From NCBI RefSeq assembly GCF_037477895.1, contig NZ_CP132744.1:2046001-2110000 (forward strand): a DNA stretch of 64,000 nt, read 5' to 3'. The notes below the pieces were generated by a model. That model searched no databases. It was given only the letters and a program-made list of their open reading frames with translations, and had not been told where the DNA came from. The DNA is from Mycetohabitans endofungorum (GTDB taxonomy: Bacteria > Pseudomonadota > Gammaproteobacteria > Burkholderiales > Burkholderiaceae). Below are positions 9,890 to 20,320 of this stretch, piece by piece (positions within the stretch are counted from its first letter, which is position 1; the number at the start of each line of letters is the position of its first letter). Made by a program: the position numbers and the translations under genes.

Positions 9890-11065
9890 TCAGTTCGCCG
9901 CCGCGATCGGCTCGACCCGCCGAGGCGCGTAGGTTTCCCAGCCGCTGCAGCCGGGGCACTGCCAGTAGAATAACCGCGCCCGAAAACCGCAGTTCTGGCA
10001 CGTATATCGCGGCAGATTTTTCGTGCGCTGCCGGATCAACGTGCGCATCAGTTCCAGTTCGCCCTTGCGAGGCTCTTCGGCCACCGCAATCTGCGCTTCG
10101 AGCAGCCGCGTCATGCCCGCCAGGTTGGGTGACTTCTGCATCTGCGTACGCGCCAGCGCATGCGCGGCATCCGCGCCACGCAACTCGGCGATGTGCTTGT
10201 AGGCGGCGTCAAGCAGATCGTTCGACGGATACGCCTCGACATAGTGCGTCAACAGCGCGGCGCCCTGCGCCGACCAGCCGGTCGCCGCATACGCTTGCAT
10301 CAGCTTGTTGGCAACCAGCGGCAAGTAGGCGGGATTCTGCTGCTCGACCTGTCGCCAATACTCGAGCGCCCGCGTCGGTTCGTGACACGCCATCTCAACA
10401 TCGCCGCTCAGGATCGTTGCTCGCACATTCTGTGGGTTGCACCGCAGCGCCTGTTGTAGTGCGTTGCGTGCATCGTCTATCCGCTTGTACTGCAACGCTT
10501 CCTGCGCAAGCTCGCAGTGGAATTGCGAAATCTCCTTGCCCAGCGGCGGCGCGCCCATCGCCTCGATTCGTTGCGCCGCCTCGATCGCCTTGTGCCAGTC
10601 CTTCTCGATTTCGAAGATGGTCAACAGCGCCCGCAACGCACCGAGTGCGTAGCCGCCACTGTGCAACCGCTGGAAGGTCTCTTCCGCCCGATCGAGCAGT
10701 CCAGCTTTTAAAAAGTCCTGGCCAAGCTCGTACAACGCATGGTCGCGCTCGTTGGCCGGCAAGTCCTCACGCGACAGCAGGTTCTGATGAACCCGGATCG
10801 CGCGTTCCGTCTCGCCGCGCCGACGAAACAAACTGCCCAAGGCAAAGTGAAGCTCGGTTGTCTCCGGATCTAGCTTCACCACTTCGATGAACGCGTCGAT
10901 GGCTTGATCCGGTTGCTCATTGAGCAGGAAATTCAAACCCCGGAAGTAAGAGCGCGGCAAGTTCGCGCTCTCGGACAGCAGGTGTTTCAGGTCATAGCGG
11001 GCCGCGACCCAGCCCAGCCCGAAGGCCACCGGGATGATGAGCAACCACCAGAAATCAAGATCCAT
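9890..11065 (-). CDS. lapB: Lipopolysaccharide assembly protein B
   Basis: Inner-membrane-anchored adaptor (YciM) that in E. coli directs LpxC to FtsH and so limits LPS synthesis. The first 20 residues (FWWLLIIPVAFGLGWVAAR) form the single membrane anchor. Several TPR units follow (for example AIDAFIEVVKLDPETTELHF and YWRQVEQQNPAYLPL). A rubredoxin-like metal site closes the protein: CQNC near residue 355 and CPGC about 18 residues later. The length of 391 is standard. It lies directly after lapA, 36 bases apart. Confidence 0.93.
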   Translation of the reverse strand: MDLDFWWLLIIPVAFGLGWVAARYDLKHLLSESANLPRSYFRGLNFLLNEQPDQAIDAFIEVVKLDPETTELHFALGSLFRRRGETERAIRVHQNLLSREDLPANERDHALYELGQDFLKAGLLDRAEETFQRLHSGGYALGALRALLTIFEIEKDWHKAIEAAQRIEAMGAPPLGKEISQFHCELAQEALQYKRIDDARNALQQALRCNPQNVRATILSGDVEMACHEPTRALEYWRQVEQQNPAYLPLVANKLMQAYAATGWSAQGAALLTHYVEAYPSNDLLDAAYKHIAELRGADAAHALARTQMQKSPNLAGMTRLLEAQIAVAEEPRKGELELMRTLIRQRTKNLPRYTCQNCGFRARLFYWQCPGCSGWETYAPRRVEPIAAAN

Positions 11066-11101
11066 GAATGTGATTCGTTGAGCATACGCGTGCCGGACGC
11101 G

Positions 11102-11395
11102 TCAGATGATCGGCGGCATCGGCGGTTCGTCCGTCGTCACTGGTGTCTGCCGGGCCGTCTTCAGCTCGCGCTTGAGTCGGCCGTTTTCGAGCCGCAACCG
11201 GAAGACCGCCGGCAGCACCGACACCAGCCCGGCAAGCAGGCCGACCACGAAAAATGCGAGCCCGATCACGATCAATGGCGCATTCCACGTATAGCCGGCT
11301 AGGAAGTTCAGTGTCACGCCTTGCGTGTTGGCAAGCGCCAGCACCAGCAGCAACACGAATACGATGACACGGATCAGCCAGACAATGAGCTTCAT
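11102..11395 (-). CDS. lapA: LapA-domain membrane protein
   Basis: Small inner-membrane protein paired with LapB. The start at 11395 (MKLIVWLIRVIVFVLLLV) gives 97 residues; the longer upstream frame is not family-like. Two membrane helices (about residues 5-23 and 40-62) flank the conserved NTQGVTLNFL turn typical of LapA/DUF1049. A basic tail (RLRLENGRLKRELK) that may form a short coiled coil follows. A terminator separates it from ihfB, so lapAB probably has its own promoter. Confidence 0.88.
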   Translation of the reverse strand: MKLIVWLIRVIVFVLLLVLALANTQGVTLNFLAGYTWNAPLIVIGLAFFVVGLLAGLVSVLPAVFRLRLENGRLKRELKTARQTPVTTDEPPMPPII

Positions 11396-11631
11396 GGGCA
11401 ATCTCGATGACGGCGACCGGACAGCGGATCGCCAGCGAATTGGACAAACGACCCGCACCCGCGCATCGGGTAGCCGGGCCGTGGCAGGGAACCGAACCGT
11501 GGCCGGGGGCCGGAAAAAGTGCCCGTATTGTAATGGAAGCGCTCGCACTCACCTACTGGCACGCCCAACGGCGTGCGTGTTTGGCCACAACCGGCCACCG
11601 GAGCCGCCGGCACCGTGCGATGCCAGTCAAA

Positions 11632-11657
11632 GAAAAAGCGCCAAATGGCGCTTTTTC
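11632..11657 (-). terminator. Rho-independent terminator after ihfB
   Basis: A perfect inverted repeat pairs GAAAAAGCGCCA with TGGCGCTTTTTC, with only AA between the arms. On the minus strand it lies 38 bases after the ihfB stop and ends in a T-tract. It is symmetric and could work in both directions. Confidence 0.85.
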
Positions 11658-11694
11658 GATGGTTGCCGAAACAGCAGGCCTCCCGATATTGCCG

Positions 11695-12024
11695 TCATGC
11701 GTCGTCCGACGCCTCGGCGCTGTCGGCCTTCATCGGTTGGCCGGCCTTGCCGTCAACCCGCTCGCGCAACTCCTTGCCCGGCTTGAAGTGCGGCACCCAT
11801 TTCTCCGGGACCTGGACTCGCTCGCCAGACTTGGGGTTGCGTCCGATCCGGGCCGGACGACGATTCAGTGCAAAGCTGCCAAAGCCGCGTATCTCGATGC
11901 GATGACCATTGGCAAGCGCGTCGGACATCGCATCGAGCATCGCCTTGACTGCAAAATCCGCATCCTTTAGGACAAGTTGCGGAAATCGCAGCGCCAGTTG
12001 AGCGACCAACTCGGATTTGGTCAT
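11695..12024 (-). CDS. ihfB: Integration host factor subunit beta
   Basis: Nucleoid DNA-bending protein that dimerises with IhfA. The 109 residues start [17 protein letters not shown] and contain the HU/IHF signature [25 protein letters not shown] with the intercalating proline arm. The tail after about residue 90 ([21 protein letters not shown]) is an acidic extension seen in Burkholderia-type IhfB. It lies six bases after rpsA, the conserved rpsA-ihfB arrangement. Confidence 0.95.
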   Translation of the reverse strand: MTKSELVAQLALRFPQLVLKDADFAVKAMLDAMSDALANGHRIEIRGFGSFALNRRPARIGRNPKSGERVQVPEKWVPHFKPGKELRERVDGKAGQPMKADSAEASDDA

Positions 12025-12030
12025 GCTGCC

Positions 12031-13746
12031 TTACTGGTTCTGTTGACCGTCCAGCTTTGCCTTGAGCAACGCACCGAGGTTAGTCGTGCCGCTGGCGGCC
12101 GCGCTGCTGTCGGTTTGCAGGCCGCGCATCGCTTGCTGCTGCTCCGCGGAATCCTTCGCCTTGATCGACAGCTGGATACCGCGCGATTTGCGGTCAATGT
12201 TGATGACCATCGCGTTGACCTTGTCACCTTCCTTCAGCACATTGCGCGCGTCCTCGACACGGTCCTGCGCGATTTCCGACGCCCGCAGATAGCCTTCGAC
12301 CTCAGCGCTCAACTGGATCACGGCGCCCTTCGGATCGACAGCCTTGACCGTACCATCGACGGTTGAGCCCTTGTCGTTCATCGCCACGAAGTTGTTGAAC
12401 GGGTCGCCTTCCAACTGCTTGATACCCAGCGAGATGCGCTCCTTCTCGACATCGATGCCGAGCACCATGGCCTCAACCTCGTCGCCCTTCTTGTACTTGC
12501 GAACCGCTTCTTCACCGGATTCGCTCCACGACAGGTCCGACAAGTGCACCAGGCCATCAATCCCGCCCGGCAGGCCGATGAACACGCCGAAATCGGTAAT
12601 CGACTTGATTGCGCCGGTGATTTTATCGCCCTTCTTGAAGTTGCGGCTGAAGTCATCCCACGGGTTCGGCTTGCATTGCTTCATGCCGAGGCTGATACGG
12701 CGGCGATCCTCGTCGATCTCGAGCACCATGACTTCCACTTCGTCACCGAGCTGCACCACCTTGCTCGGCGCGACGTTCTTGTTGGTCCAGTCCATCTCGG
12801 ACACGTGCACGAGGCCTTCGATGCCCGACTCGACCTCGACAAACGCGCCGTAGTCGGTGATGTTCGTGACCTTGCCGAACAGCCGCGTGCCCGATGGGTA
12901 GCGACGCGAAATGCCTTCCCACGGATCGTCGCCGAGCTGCTTGATGCCAAGCGACACACGGTTCTTTTCCTGATCGAACTTCAGGATCTTCGCGGTCACT
13001 TCCTGGCCCACAGACAGCACTTCACTTGGGTGACGCACGCGACGCCACGCGATGTCGGTGATGTGCAGCAAGCCGTCGATGCCGCCGAGGTCAACGAACG
13101 CACCGTAGTCGGTGATGTTCTTCACGACGCCATTGACGATCGCGCCTTCCTTCAGCGTCTCGAGCAGCTTCGCGCGCTCTTCGCCTTGCGTGGCTTCGAT
13201 CACCGCGCGGCGCGACAGCACGACGTTGTTACGCTTGCGGTCCAGTTTGATCACGCGGAACTCGAGCGTCTTGCCCTCGTACGGCGTCGTGTCCTTGACC
13301 GGACGGGTGTCAACCAGCGAGCCGGGCAGGAACGCACGGATGCCGTTGACCATCACGGTCATGCCGCCCTTGACCTTGCCGGTGATCGTGCCGGTCACAA
13401 GCTCGTTGTTGTCCAGCGCCTTTTCAAGCGCAAGCCACGAAGCAAGACGCTTGGCCTTATCGCGCGACAGGATCGTATCGCCATAGCCGTTCTCGAGGGC
13501 GTCGATCGCGACCGATACGAAATCGCCCGCCTGCACCTCAACCTCGCCCTGATCATTCAGGAACTCTTCGATCGGAATGTAGGCTTCAGACTTCAGACCC
13601 GCGTTGACGACCACGAAATTGTGGTCAACGCGCACGACTTCGGCAGAGATCACTTCGCCTGCGCGCATGTCCTGGCGGGTCAGCGACTCTTCGAACAGAG
13701 CCGCAAAAGATTCAGTATTCGGGTTAGAGGTTTGCAGGTCGGACAT
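12031..13746 (-). CDS. rpsA: 30S ribosomal protein S1
   Basis: Binds mRNA upstream of the start codon and helps it onto the 30S subunit. The start at 13746 ([20 protein letters not shown]) gives 571 residues. Six S1 (OB-fold) repeats are visible through recurring GAFV/GVFI and [16 protein letters not shown] motifs, for example [19 protein letters not shown] and [20 protein letters not shown]. The first two repeats are the degenerate ribosome-binding ones. Linked to cmk upstream and ihfB downstream. Confidence 0.97.
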   Translation of the reverse strand: MSDLQTSNPNTESFAALFEESLTRQDMRAGEVISAEVVRVDHNFVVVNAGLKSEAYIPIEEFLNDQGEVEVQAGDFVSVAIDALENGYGDTILSRDKAKRLASWLALEKALDNNELVTGTITGKVKGGMTVMVNGIRAFLPGSLVDTRPVKDTTPYEGKTLEFRVIKLDRKRNNVVLSRRAVIEATQGEERAKLLETLKEGAIVNGVVKNITDYGAFVDLGGIDGLLHITDIAWRRVRHPSEVLSVGQEVTAKILKFDQEKNRVSLGIKQLGDDPWEGISRRYPSGTRLFGKVTNITDYGAFVEVESGIEGLVHVSEMDWTNKNVAPSKVVQLGDEVEVMVLEIDEDRRRISLGMKQCKPNPWDDFSRNFKKGDKITGAIKSITDFGVFIGLPGGIDGLVHLSDLSWSESGEEAVRKYKKGDEVEAMVLGIDVEKERISLGIKQLEGDPFNNFVAMNDKGSTVDGTVKAVDPKGAVIQLSAEVEGYLRASEIAQDRVEDARNVLKEGDKVNAMVINIDRKSRGIQLSIKAKDSAEQQQAMRGLQTDSSAAASGTTNLGALLKAKLDGQQNQ

Positions 13747-13940
13747 AAAAATGAAATGGTGCATGGCGGGACTCGGCTTCATGATCGCCGGCGACCGCAT
13801 GCGGGGTTAAGGGTTGAAAACACATCCCACGTCACTGTGGAATACCTACGGTACTGCTATTCATCACAACTGCATCGGACACTACGAAGCCTCACCACCG
13901 ATGCATTACTGCCCGGTCCGTCACGGTATAGCCGCAACGC

Positions 13941-14672
13941 TCACGCCTGCGGGCCTTGCCGGCCATGACCCGCCTTCGCCGCACCGGTAGCTGGGTCGAT
14001 TTGCTGGTACCAGGCCACGACCCGATCAACCGCTTCACCGATCGACAACGTGGACGTGTCGAGCAGGCGCGCGTCCGCCGCTGGCTTCAGCGGCGCGCTG
14101 GCGCGATTTGCATCGCGCGCATCACGCTCGCGCAAATCCCGCAGAAGGTCATCTATATTAGCAGAAAACCCTTTTTGTATCAATTGCTTATAACGCCTCT
14201 GCGCGCGGGCCTCCGCACTTGCCGTCAAAAACACCTTTAATATCGCGTCGGTAAAAATCACCGTGCCCATGTCGCGACCGTCCGCGACCAGGCCGGGCGG
14301 CTTGCGGAACGCGCGCTGCCGGGCCACCAGCGCGCCGCGCACCGGCGCGTGTACCGCGATCGCCGAAGCCAACTTGCCGACGGCCTCATGCCGAATCTCG
14401 GTCGAGACGTCCACACCATCCAATTGCGCACAGCCTTCGCGAAAGGTGATATGGAGGTCATCGATGAGCGCCACCAGCGCGGCGACGTCGTCCTTGCCCA
14501 CTCCATAGCGCTGCGCCGCCAGCGCCGCCAGCCGATACAGCGCGCCGCTGTCCAGCAAATGAAAGCCCAGGTGCGCCGCCACCAGTTGCGCGACCGTGCC
14601 CTTGCCGGATGCCGTCGGCCCGTCAATCGTGATGACTGGCACGGGTTCATAAAATGGACGATTGGACTTCAT
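13941..14672 (-). CDS. cmk: Cytidylate kinase
   Basis: Phosphorylates CMP and dCMP using ATP. The 243-residue protein starts [19 protein letters not shown], with the P-loop [12 protein letters not shown] near residue 18. Other conserved parts are [14 protein letters not shown] and [12 protein letters not shown], the CMP-binding arginine/aspartate motif. It sits in the conserved aroA-cmk-rpsA order, with 73 bases after aroA and 194 before rpsA. Confidence 0.95.
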   Translation of the reverse strand: MKSNRPFYEPVPVITIDGPTASGKGTVAQLVAAHLGFHLLDSGALYRLAALAAQRYGVGKDDVAALVALIDDLHITFREGCAQLDGVDVSTEIRHEAVGKLASAIAVHAPVRGALVARQRAFRKPPGLVADGRDMGTVIFTDAILKVFLTASAEARAQRRYKQLIQKGFSANIDDLLRDLRERDARDANRASAPLKPAADARLLDTSTLSIGEAVDRVVAWYQQIDPATGAAKAGHGRQGPQA

Positions 14673-14745
14673 TACTCTATTGGAAACTAAAACACTTCAA
14701 ACGGCCGACCCTACGCACGCGGACCGGCCGGCCGCCGGCACGGGG

Positions 14746-16062
14746 TCAAGCGCGCGCAATCGCGGCAAATCTGTCGAAATAATCAGGAAATGTCTTACCG
14801 ACGCAACTGGGATCGTGAATCCTCACCGGAACATTGCCCAGGCTGGCCAGCGAAAAGCACATTGCCATCCGATGGTCATCATACGTGTCGATCGCGGCAT
14901 TGGGCGTCAGCGCGGCGGGCGGCGCCACACGCAGGTAGTCCGCGCCTTCCTCGACGTGCGCCCCGAGTTTGCGCAGTTCGGTGGCCATGGCGGCGATCCG
15001 GTCCGTTTCCTTAACCCGCCAGCTGCCGATGTTGCGCAGCGTGGTCATACCGCTAGCGAACAATGCGGCAACTGCGATCGTCATCGCGGCATCTGGAATC
15101 AGATTGAAATCCATGTCCAACGGCTGCAGCTTGCCATCATCTGATTCGACCCCGCGCACTTCGATCCAGTCGTCGCCGATCATCACGTTCGCCCCCATAC
15201 GGACCAACGCGTCGGCAAACTGCACGTCGCCTTGGATGCTGGCCCGCCCGACGCCTTCGACACGCACCGGCCCATGGGCGAGCGCGCCGGCCGCGAGGAA
15301 ATAGGACGCCGACGACGCGTCGCCTTCAACGACGATCCGCCCCGGCGAGCGATAGCGCACGCGGCCGGCGGCCGGCACGATGAAGCGCCGCCAGCCATCA
15401 CGCTGCACATGCACGCCGAAGCGCTCCATCAAGCGGATCGTGATCTCAATATAGGGTTTGGAGATGAGTTCGCCGTCTACTTCGACTACCGCCTCGCCGC
15501 CGGCCGTCTCCACCAGCGGCAGCGTGATCAGCAGCGCAGTCAGGAACTGGCTCGATACGTCGCCCCGCACGCGAATCGGCGCATTCGCGCAAATCGACGC
15601 TGGATGCACGAGCAACGGCGGATAGCCCGGATTGCCTTCATAGTCGATTCGCGCCCCGAGCTGCCGCAGGCCATCGACCAGGTCACCGATTGGGCGCTCG
15701 TGCATTCTCGGTACGCCATGCAGTCGGTACTCGCCGCCCATGACTGCCAACGCCGCAGTGAGCGGCCGCACGGCGGTTCCCGCGTTGCCGAGAAACAACG
15801 CCGCCCGTTTGACTGGAAACACGCGCCCGGCGCCTGTCACGGTGCAACGCCGCTGCACGGCGTCATGCTGCAACACGACGCCCAGTTGTTCGAGCGCGGC
15901 CAGCATAACGCGGGTATCGTCCGAATCGAGCAAGTTGTCGATCGTCGTGACGCCCTCAGCCAATGCCGCCAGCAGCAGCACACGATTCGAGATACTCTTG
16001 GAGCCAGGCAGGCGCACCGTGCCAGTCGCGCGCGTGTAGGGTCCGAGATCGAGGTATTCCAT
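14746..16062 (-). CDS. aroA: 3-phosphoshikimate 1-carboxyvinyltransferase (EPSP synthase)
   Basis: Joins shikimate 3-phosphate and PEP, step six of the shikimate pathway. The start at 16062 ([20 protein letters not shown]) has AAAGGA nine bases upstream and gives 438 residues; the ATG at 16083 would overlap tyrA. The PEP-binding [16 protein letters not shown], the [15 protein letters not shown] loop and the C-terminal [18 protein letters not shown] are intact. The LFLGNAGTA loop is the glyphosate-sensitive class I form. Confidence 0.95.
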   Translation of the reverse strand: MEYLDLGPYTRATGTVRLPGSKSISNRVLLLAALAEGVTTIDNLLDSDDTRVMLAALEQLGVVLQHDAVQRRCTVTGAGRVFPVKRAALFLGNAGTAVRPLTAALAVMGGEYRLHGVPRMHERPIGDLVDGLRQLGARIDYEGNPGYPPLLVHPASICANAPIRVRGDVSSQFLTALLITLPLVETAGGEAVVEVDGELISKPYIEITIRLMERFGVHVQRDGWRRFIVPAAGRVRYRSPGRIVVEGDASSASYFLAAGALAHGPVRVEGVGRASIQGDVQFADALVRMGANVMIGDDWIEVRGVESDDGKLQPLDMDFNLIPDAAMTIAVAALFASGMTTLRNIGSWRVKETDRIAAMATELRKLGAHVEEGADYLRVAPPAALTPNAAIDTYDDHRMAMCFSLASLGNVPVRIHDPSCVGKTFPDYFDRFAAIARA

Positions 16063-16076
16063 GATAGAAGTTCCTT

Positions 16077-16997
16077 TCAGCACCGCTTGAGCTCGGACGC
16101 CGCGTCACGCTCGTGGCCCCATTGCGCCCGCGCGCTGCGCGAACGCGCAAACAGCGCTTCGAGCGTCGCACCATCGCCCGCAGCGATCGCCGCGCGTACT
16201 GTCCCGAGCACGGCCGAGTAAGCGTCAATCCCGTCTAGCAGCGCATCACGGTTGGCCACGCAGATGTCACGCCACATTTCCGGATTCGACGCCGCGATCC
16301 GCGTGAAGTCGCGAAAGCCCCCGCCGGCGAACGAGAGCTTCAACGCTGCGTCCGGCGCGCGCAGAATCGTCTCGACGAGCGAGAACGACAGCACATGCGG
16401 CAAGTGGCTGACGGCGGCGAAAACCGCATCGTGCTGCTGCGCAGTCATCTCATGCAGCGAGGCGCCGCTCGCCTCCCACAGGGCAGCTACCCGATCCACT
16501 AACACGCGCGGGTTCTCCGCGAGCGGGCACAACACCACCTTGCGTCCCACATACAGGTCGGCGAGCGCCGCCTCGACCCCGCTGGATTCGCGTCCGGCGA
16601 TCGGATGCCCAGGCACGAACTGCGCGAGCCGCGCGCCTAGCGCGGCGCGGGCGGCGGCAATGACGTCTTGCTTCGTGCTGCCCGCGTCGGTGACGATCGT
16701 GGATCGCTCCAAGTGCGGCGCGATGGCACCGAGCAGCGCACGGGTTTGTGCGACGGGCGCCGCCAGCACGACCCAATCCGCGCCGCGCAACGCGCCGGCC
16801 AGCGCGGCGTCATCGTCGATCATGATCGCCTCATCGATGATGCGCCGCTCAAGTGCCGTGCGCAACGAGCCGGCGCCACGGCCGACACCGACGATCGTGC
16901 CGGTGCGGCCGTGACGCTCGCGCAGCGCCAACGCCAATGAGCCGCCGATCAGCCCGACGCCGACGACGACAAGTTTATTAAACGAGAACACGGCCAC
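16077..16997 (-). CDS. tyrA: Prephenate dehydrogenase
   Basis: Oxidatively decarboxylates prephenate (or arogenate) toward tyrosine. The 306 residues carry an N-terminal Rossmann motif [49 protein letters not shown] and the [19 protein letters not shown] segment are the dehydrogenase-family motifs. There is no fused chorismate mutase. It lies upstream of aroA; the gene expected between pheA and tyrA, hisC, is reduced to a remnant. Confidence 0.93.
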   Translation of the reverse strand: MAVFSFNKLVVVGVGLIGGSLALALRERHGRTGTIVGVGRGAGSLRTALERRIIDEAIMIDDDAALAGALRGADWVVLAAPVAQTRALLGAIAPHLERSTIVTDAGSTKQDVIAAARAALGARLAQFVPGHPIAGRESSGVEAALADLYVGRKVVLCPLAENPRVLVDRVAALWEASGASLHEMTAQQHDAVFAAVSHLPHVLSFSLVETILRAPDAALKLSFAGGGFRDFTRIAASNPEMWRDICVANRDALLDGIDAYSAVLGTVRAAIAAGDGATLEALFARSRSARAQWGHERDAASELKRC

Positions 16998-17039
16998 GAT
17001 ACGATAATGTAATAAAGTGTACGGTATGCACCTGCTGGA

Positions 17040-17126
17040 TCAGGACGGTGCCAACGCCTTTTGCAGTGTGGCGAGGAACACTTCATTGGGAGCAAGCGCA
17101 CGCACGTGGGACCGACCGTATTGCAT
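17040..17126 (-). pseudogene. Probable hisC C-terminal remnant
   Basis: Between pheA and tyrA, where Burkholderia relatives carry a histidinol-phosphate aminotransferase gene (known order, from memory), only about 240 bases remain. The minus strand still encodes ALAPNEVFLATLQKALAPS followed by a stop. This resembles the last helix of HisC proteins (pattern PxENxxFLxALxxAL). Nothing of the PLP-binding core is left. The similarity is short, so the call rests on position as much as on sequence. Confidence 0.5.
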
Positions 17127-17239
17127 GGCTGACATGATGTTTCAGGCTCCAAACAAATAACGACGAGGTTGGCCAACAGTTGTGGCAAGCGATGGCGATC
17201 ACACGTCAGCCGCCAGCGAATGGCCCGCCGGCGCGGGTC

Positions 17240-18322
17240 CTACCGAGCCCGCGGATAGGAGCCGAGTATCTTTACATAGGCTGCGGCATGCTCCAGCTCC
17301 ACGAGCGCGGCCGCGACCGCCGCGTCGTGCCGATGGCCTTCAAGATCGATATAGAAAAAATACTCCCACGCACTGCTGCGCGCCGGGCGCGACTCGAAAC
17401 GGCTCATCGATACACCATACTGTGCCAGCGGCTCGAGCATTCGGAACACGGCACCCGGCTCGTTCTTCACCGACAAGATCACCGATGTCTTGTCGCAGCC
17501 CGTCGCACCCGGCGGATCGCCGCCGAGGATCAGGAAACGCGTGCGATTGCACGGATCGTCCTGGATCAACGCGAACGCAGTCTGCAAGCCGTACTGCTTC
17601 CCGGCGCGTTCGCTGGCAATCGCCGCGACGGTGGGTTCCACCGCCGCCACCCGGGCAGCCTCGGCATTGCTTGACACCGCCTGGCGCTCGAGCAGCGGCG
17701 CGTTGGCAAAAAGCCAGTTCTGGCACTGCGCGAGTGCTTGCGCATGCGCGCATACCCGAGTGACCCCTTGCAACGTGCCGCTTTGCGTAAGCAGATGATG
17801 CTGAATCGGCAGCGATAGCTCACCGCTGATCTGCAGCGACGTCTCCAGCAACAAGTCCAGCGTGCGCGACACCGCACCTTCGGTCGAATTCTCGACGGGC
17901 ACGACACCAAAATCGGCTGCGCCCGCCTCGACCGAGCGGAACACCTCGTCGATCGACACGCACGGCAGGCCGGTCATCGATTGGCCGAAATAGCCGAGCA
18001 TCGCCTGCTCGCTATAGGTGCCCTCCGGGCCCAGGTACGCAGCCCGCTGCGCTTTCTCAAGTTGGCGGCTCGCCGCCATGATCTCGCGCCAAATCAACGC
18101 GATATGCTCGCCACCCAGCGGCCCGGCAGATAACGCCTGCAGACGCGCGATCACCTGCTGCTCGCGCTCCGGCTGGAACACTGGCGCGTTATACGCCTTC
18201 TTGACCTCGCCGACCTCGAGGGCCACCTGTGCACGCTGGTTCAGCAGCGTGATCAATTGCCAATCGATCTCGTCGATGTGCTCGCGCAATGGCTTGAGCT
18301 TCAAATCCAATTCTTCGTCCAT
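17240..18322 (-). CDS. pheA: Bifunctional chorismate mutase/prephenate dehydratase (P-protein)
   Basis: Converts chorismate to prephenate and then phenylpyruvate. Of 360 residues, the first 90 or so form the AroQ mutase (LREHIDEIDWQLITLLNQRAQ, REIMAASRQLE). The dehydratase follows (YLGPEGTYSEQAMLGYF, VVPVENSTEGAVSRTLD, with the catalytic threonine in CNRTRFLIL). The C-terminal ACT domain contains the phenylalanine-binding ESRP motif (SRFESRPAR). It follows serC by 46 bases, the usual serC-pheA pairing. Confidence 0.95.
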   Translation of the reverse strand: MDEELDLKLKPLREHIDEIDWQLITLLNQRAQVALEVGEVKKAYNAPVFQPEREQQVIARLQALSAGPLGGEHIALIWREIMAASRQLEKAQRAAYLGPEGTYSEQAMLGYFGQSMTGLPCVSIDEVFRSVEAGAADFGVVPVENSTEGAVSRTLDLLLETSLQISGELSLPIQHHLLTQSGTLQGVTRVCAHAQALAQCQNWLFANAPLLERQAVSSNAEAARVAAVEPTVAAIASERAGKQYGLQTAFALIQDDPCNRTRFLILGGDPPGATGCDKTSVILSVKNEPGAVFRMLEPLAQYGVSMSRFESRPARSSAWEYFFYIDLEGHRHDAAVAAALVELEHAAAYVKILGSYPRAR

Positions 18323-18368
18323 CGCAACATCGGCCCGTGAAAAAAACCGGTCCTGGGTCCACGCGACC

Positions 18369-19451
18369 TCAGGCGCGGCGTTGCTCGAATTCCTTCATGT
18401 ATTCGACGAGCGCCTTTACGCCGTCCAACGGCACCGCGTTGTAGATCGATGCCCTCATGCCGCCAACGGACCTGTGGCCCTTCAGTTGCAATAGCCCTCG
18501 CGCGTTCGCGCCGGCCAGGAAATCGTCGTTGCGCGATTCGTCAGCAAGAAAGAACGGCACGTTCATTCTCGAGCGCGACCCGCGTTCGACCTGGTTTGAG
18601 TAAAAATCGCTGCCGTCGATGAAGTCATACAGCAGCGTGGCCTTCTCGATATTGCGCGCCTCGATCGCGGCAAGACCACCCTGGCGCTTTAGCCATTGAA
18701 ACACCAGCCCGGCGACATAGATCGCATACGTGGGGGGTGTGTTGTACATCGAGTTGTTCGCGGCAATCGTCTTCCACTCGAACGCCGATGGGCAAATCGC
18801 GAGGGAGCGATCCAGCAGATCCTCGCGCACGATCACGATCGTCAAGCCGGCAATGCCAATGTTTTTCTGCGCGCCGGCAAACAACGCACCGCACTTGGCC
18901 ACGTCCATCGGGCGCGACAGAATGTGTGACGACGCATCGACCACCAGCGGCACATTGCCCAGGTCGGGAAACTCGAACATTTCGACGCCGTCAATCGTTT
19001 CGTTCGAGCACACGTGCACGTACGCAGGATCATCGCAGAGCCGCCATTCCGACACTGCCGGCATCCGCGTGAAACCCACATCGGTTTTGCCCGAGGCGGC
19101 AATATGCGCGTTGCAATACTTCTTTGCCTCGTGATAGGACTTCTGCGTCCAGGCGCCGGTCAACACGAAATCCGCACTCGAGCGCGAGCCTAGCAGGTTC
19201 ATCGGCACAATCGCGTTCGCGCCGAGCCCGCCGCCTTGTAGAAATAGGATCTGGTGGCTGGCCGGCACTGCCAGCAGTTCACGCAGGTCGAGCAATGCCC
19301 GCTCGTGGATCGACGAGAATTCACGGCCGCGGTGGCTCATTTCCATCACGCCCATGCCGCAACCGTGCCAATCGAGCATCTCGTCGGCAGCCTGTTGCAA
19401 TACCTCTTCAGGCAGCGCCGCGGGGCCCGCCGAAAAATTGAACGCTCGCAT
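18369..19451 (-). CDS. serC: Phosphoserine aminotransferase
   Basis: PLP transaminase of serine synthesis, also used in pyridoxine synthesis. The start at 19451 ([18 protein letters not shown]) matches the family N-terminus exactly and gives 360 residues. Conserved features include [45 protein letters not shown] and [16 protein letters not shown] with the Schiff-base lysine. First gene of the serC-pheA-tyrA-aroA block. Confidence 0.95.
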   Translation of the reverse strand: MRAFNFSAGPAALPEEVLQQAADEMLDWHGCGMGVMEMSHRGREFSSIHERALLDLRELLAVPASHQILFLQGGGLGANAIVPMNLLGSRSSADFVLTGAWTQKSYHEAKKYCNAHIAASGKTDVGFTRMPAVSEWRLCDDPAYVHVCSNETIDGVEMFEFPDLGNVPLVVDASSHILSRPMDVAKCGALFAGAQKNIGIAGLTIVIVREDLLDRSLAICPSAFEWKTIAANNSMYNTPPTYAIYVAGLVFQWLKRQGGLAAIEARNIEKATLLYDFIDGSDFYSNQVERGSRSRMNVPFFLADESRNDDFLAGANARGLLQLKGHRSVGGMRASIYNAVPLDGVKALVEYMKEFEQRRA

Positions 19452-19638
19452 CTGGGACTCTAGCTGAAACGAACGCAAACAACGCGCCTGCGTCGAAAAA
19501 AAGCAATGGCCGCTTGCAGTATCGCAAACGACCATTATGACATCGCCATCGCAGCACCGCCAAGTGACTGACGGCGCCCAGCCCGCCGCTCACGCGCCGC
19601 CGCGTCACCCGCGTGGCGGCGCGCATCCGCGGCCAACG

Positions 19639-20238
19639 TTACTTCGCCTTGACCGCGGCCACTTCCTTGTCGGCCTGGTCGCGCGTTGCCTTGATCGATG
19701 CCGGCATGTACTTTTGCATCAGGCCGCTGACCACGTCGCGGCCTACCTGATCCTGCACCTCGATGAACTTGCGGCCAGTCGGGCTCTTGTAGAACGCCGT
19801 CAGGTCTTTGATTTCCGATGCCGAATAGTACTTCGCATACGCTTCATACTGCGCCTGCATCGCATCCTGGCGGAATGGTTCGCTGTTGAATACCGTGCCG
19901 GCGGATTCCACGAGCTTGGGCACGGCATTTTTTTGCAGCGTCGGCACGGCGGCCTGCTTCTGCTTGTCGTTGAGCGCCTTGTTCTCGGTCAGCGCATCAG
20001 ACAGGATCGCCGGCACCAGTTGCTTGGCTTGCATTTGTGCGCTGGTGGCAATGGCGCCGACCAGCTTCGGCGCGTCGATCGCATCGAGCAGGTCCTTGAT
20101 GGCGGCCTGTTTGGCCGGATCGATCGGCGCTGCACTGGGGGTCGAAGCCGCGCCGCCCTGGGTAGGCAGCGCCTGTGCCATCGCCAACGTCGGCACGAAA
20201 AGGGCCAGCAACATCCACTGCTTGAATTGTTTTTGCAT
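19639..20238 (-). CDS. DUF2059 domain-containing exported protein
   Basis: Exported protein of unknown function. The start at 20238 is chosen because GGGAG lies just upstream and it gives a clean signal peptide (MQKQFKQWMLLALFVPTLAMAQ). The mature part is 177 residues, mostly helical, and ends with the DUF2059 core YSASEIKDLTAFYKSPTGRK. An ATG at 20250 is also possible. Located between gyrA and serC on the same strand, as in Burkholderia relatives. Confidence 0.85.
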   Translation of the reverse strand: MQKQFKQWMLLALFVPTLAMAQALPTQGGAASTPSAAPIDPAKQAAIKDLLDAIDAPKLVGAIATSAQMQAKQLVPAILSDALTENKALNDKQKQAAVPTLQKNAVPKLVESAGTVFNSEPFRQDAMQAQYEAYAKYYSASEIKDLTAFYKSPTGRKFIEVQDQVGRDVVSGLMQKYMPASIKATRDQADKEVAAVKAK

Positions 20239-20320
20239 CACGACTCCCATGAAAAAGTTGTTCTGTCGACCCAGCGCTCGCTCCGCAGCCCCACCCGACT
20301 GACATGCATTCAGCTGGCCG

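Noticed and set aside
16949..17188. 79-residue minus-strand frame in the pheA-tyrA gap
   Set aside because: Different frame from the hisC remnant, overlaps the tyrA start, and has no family features.
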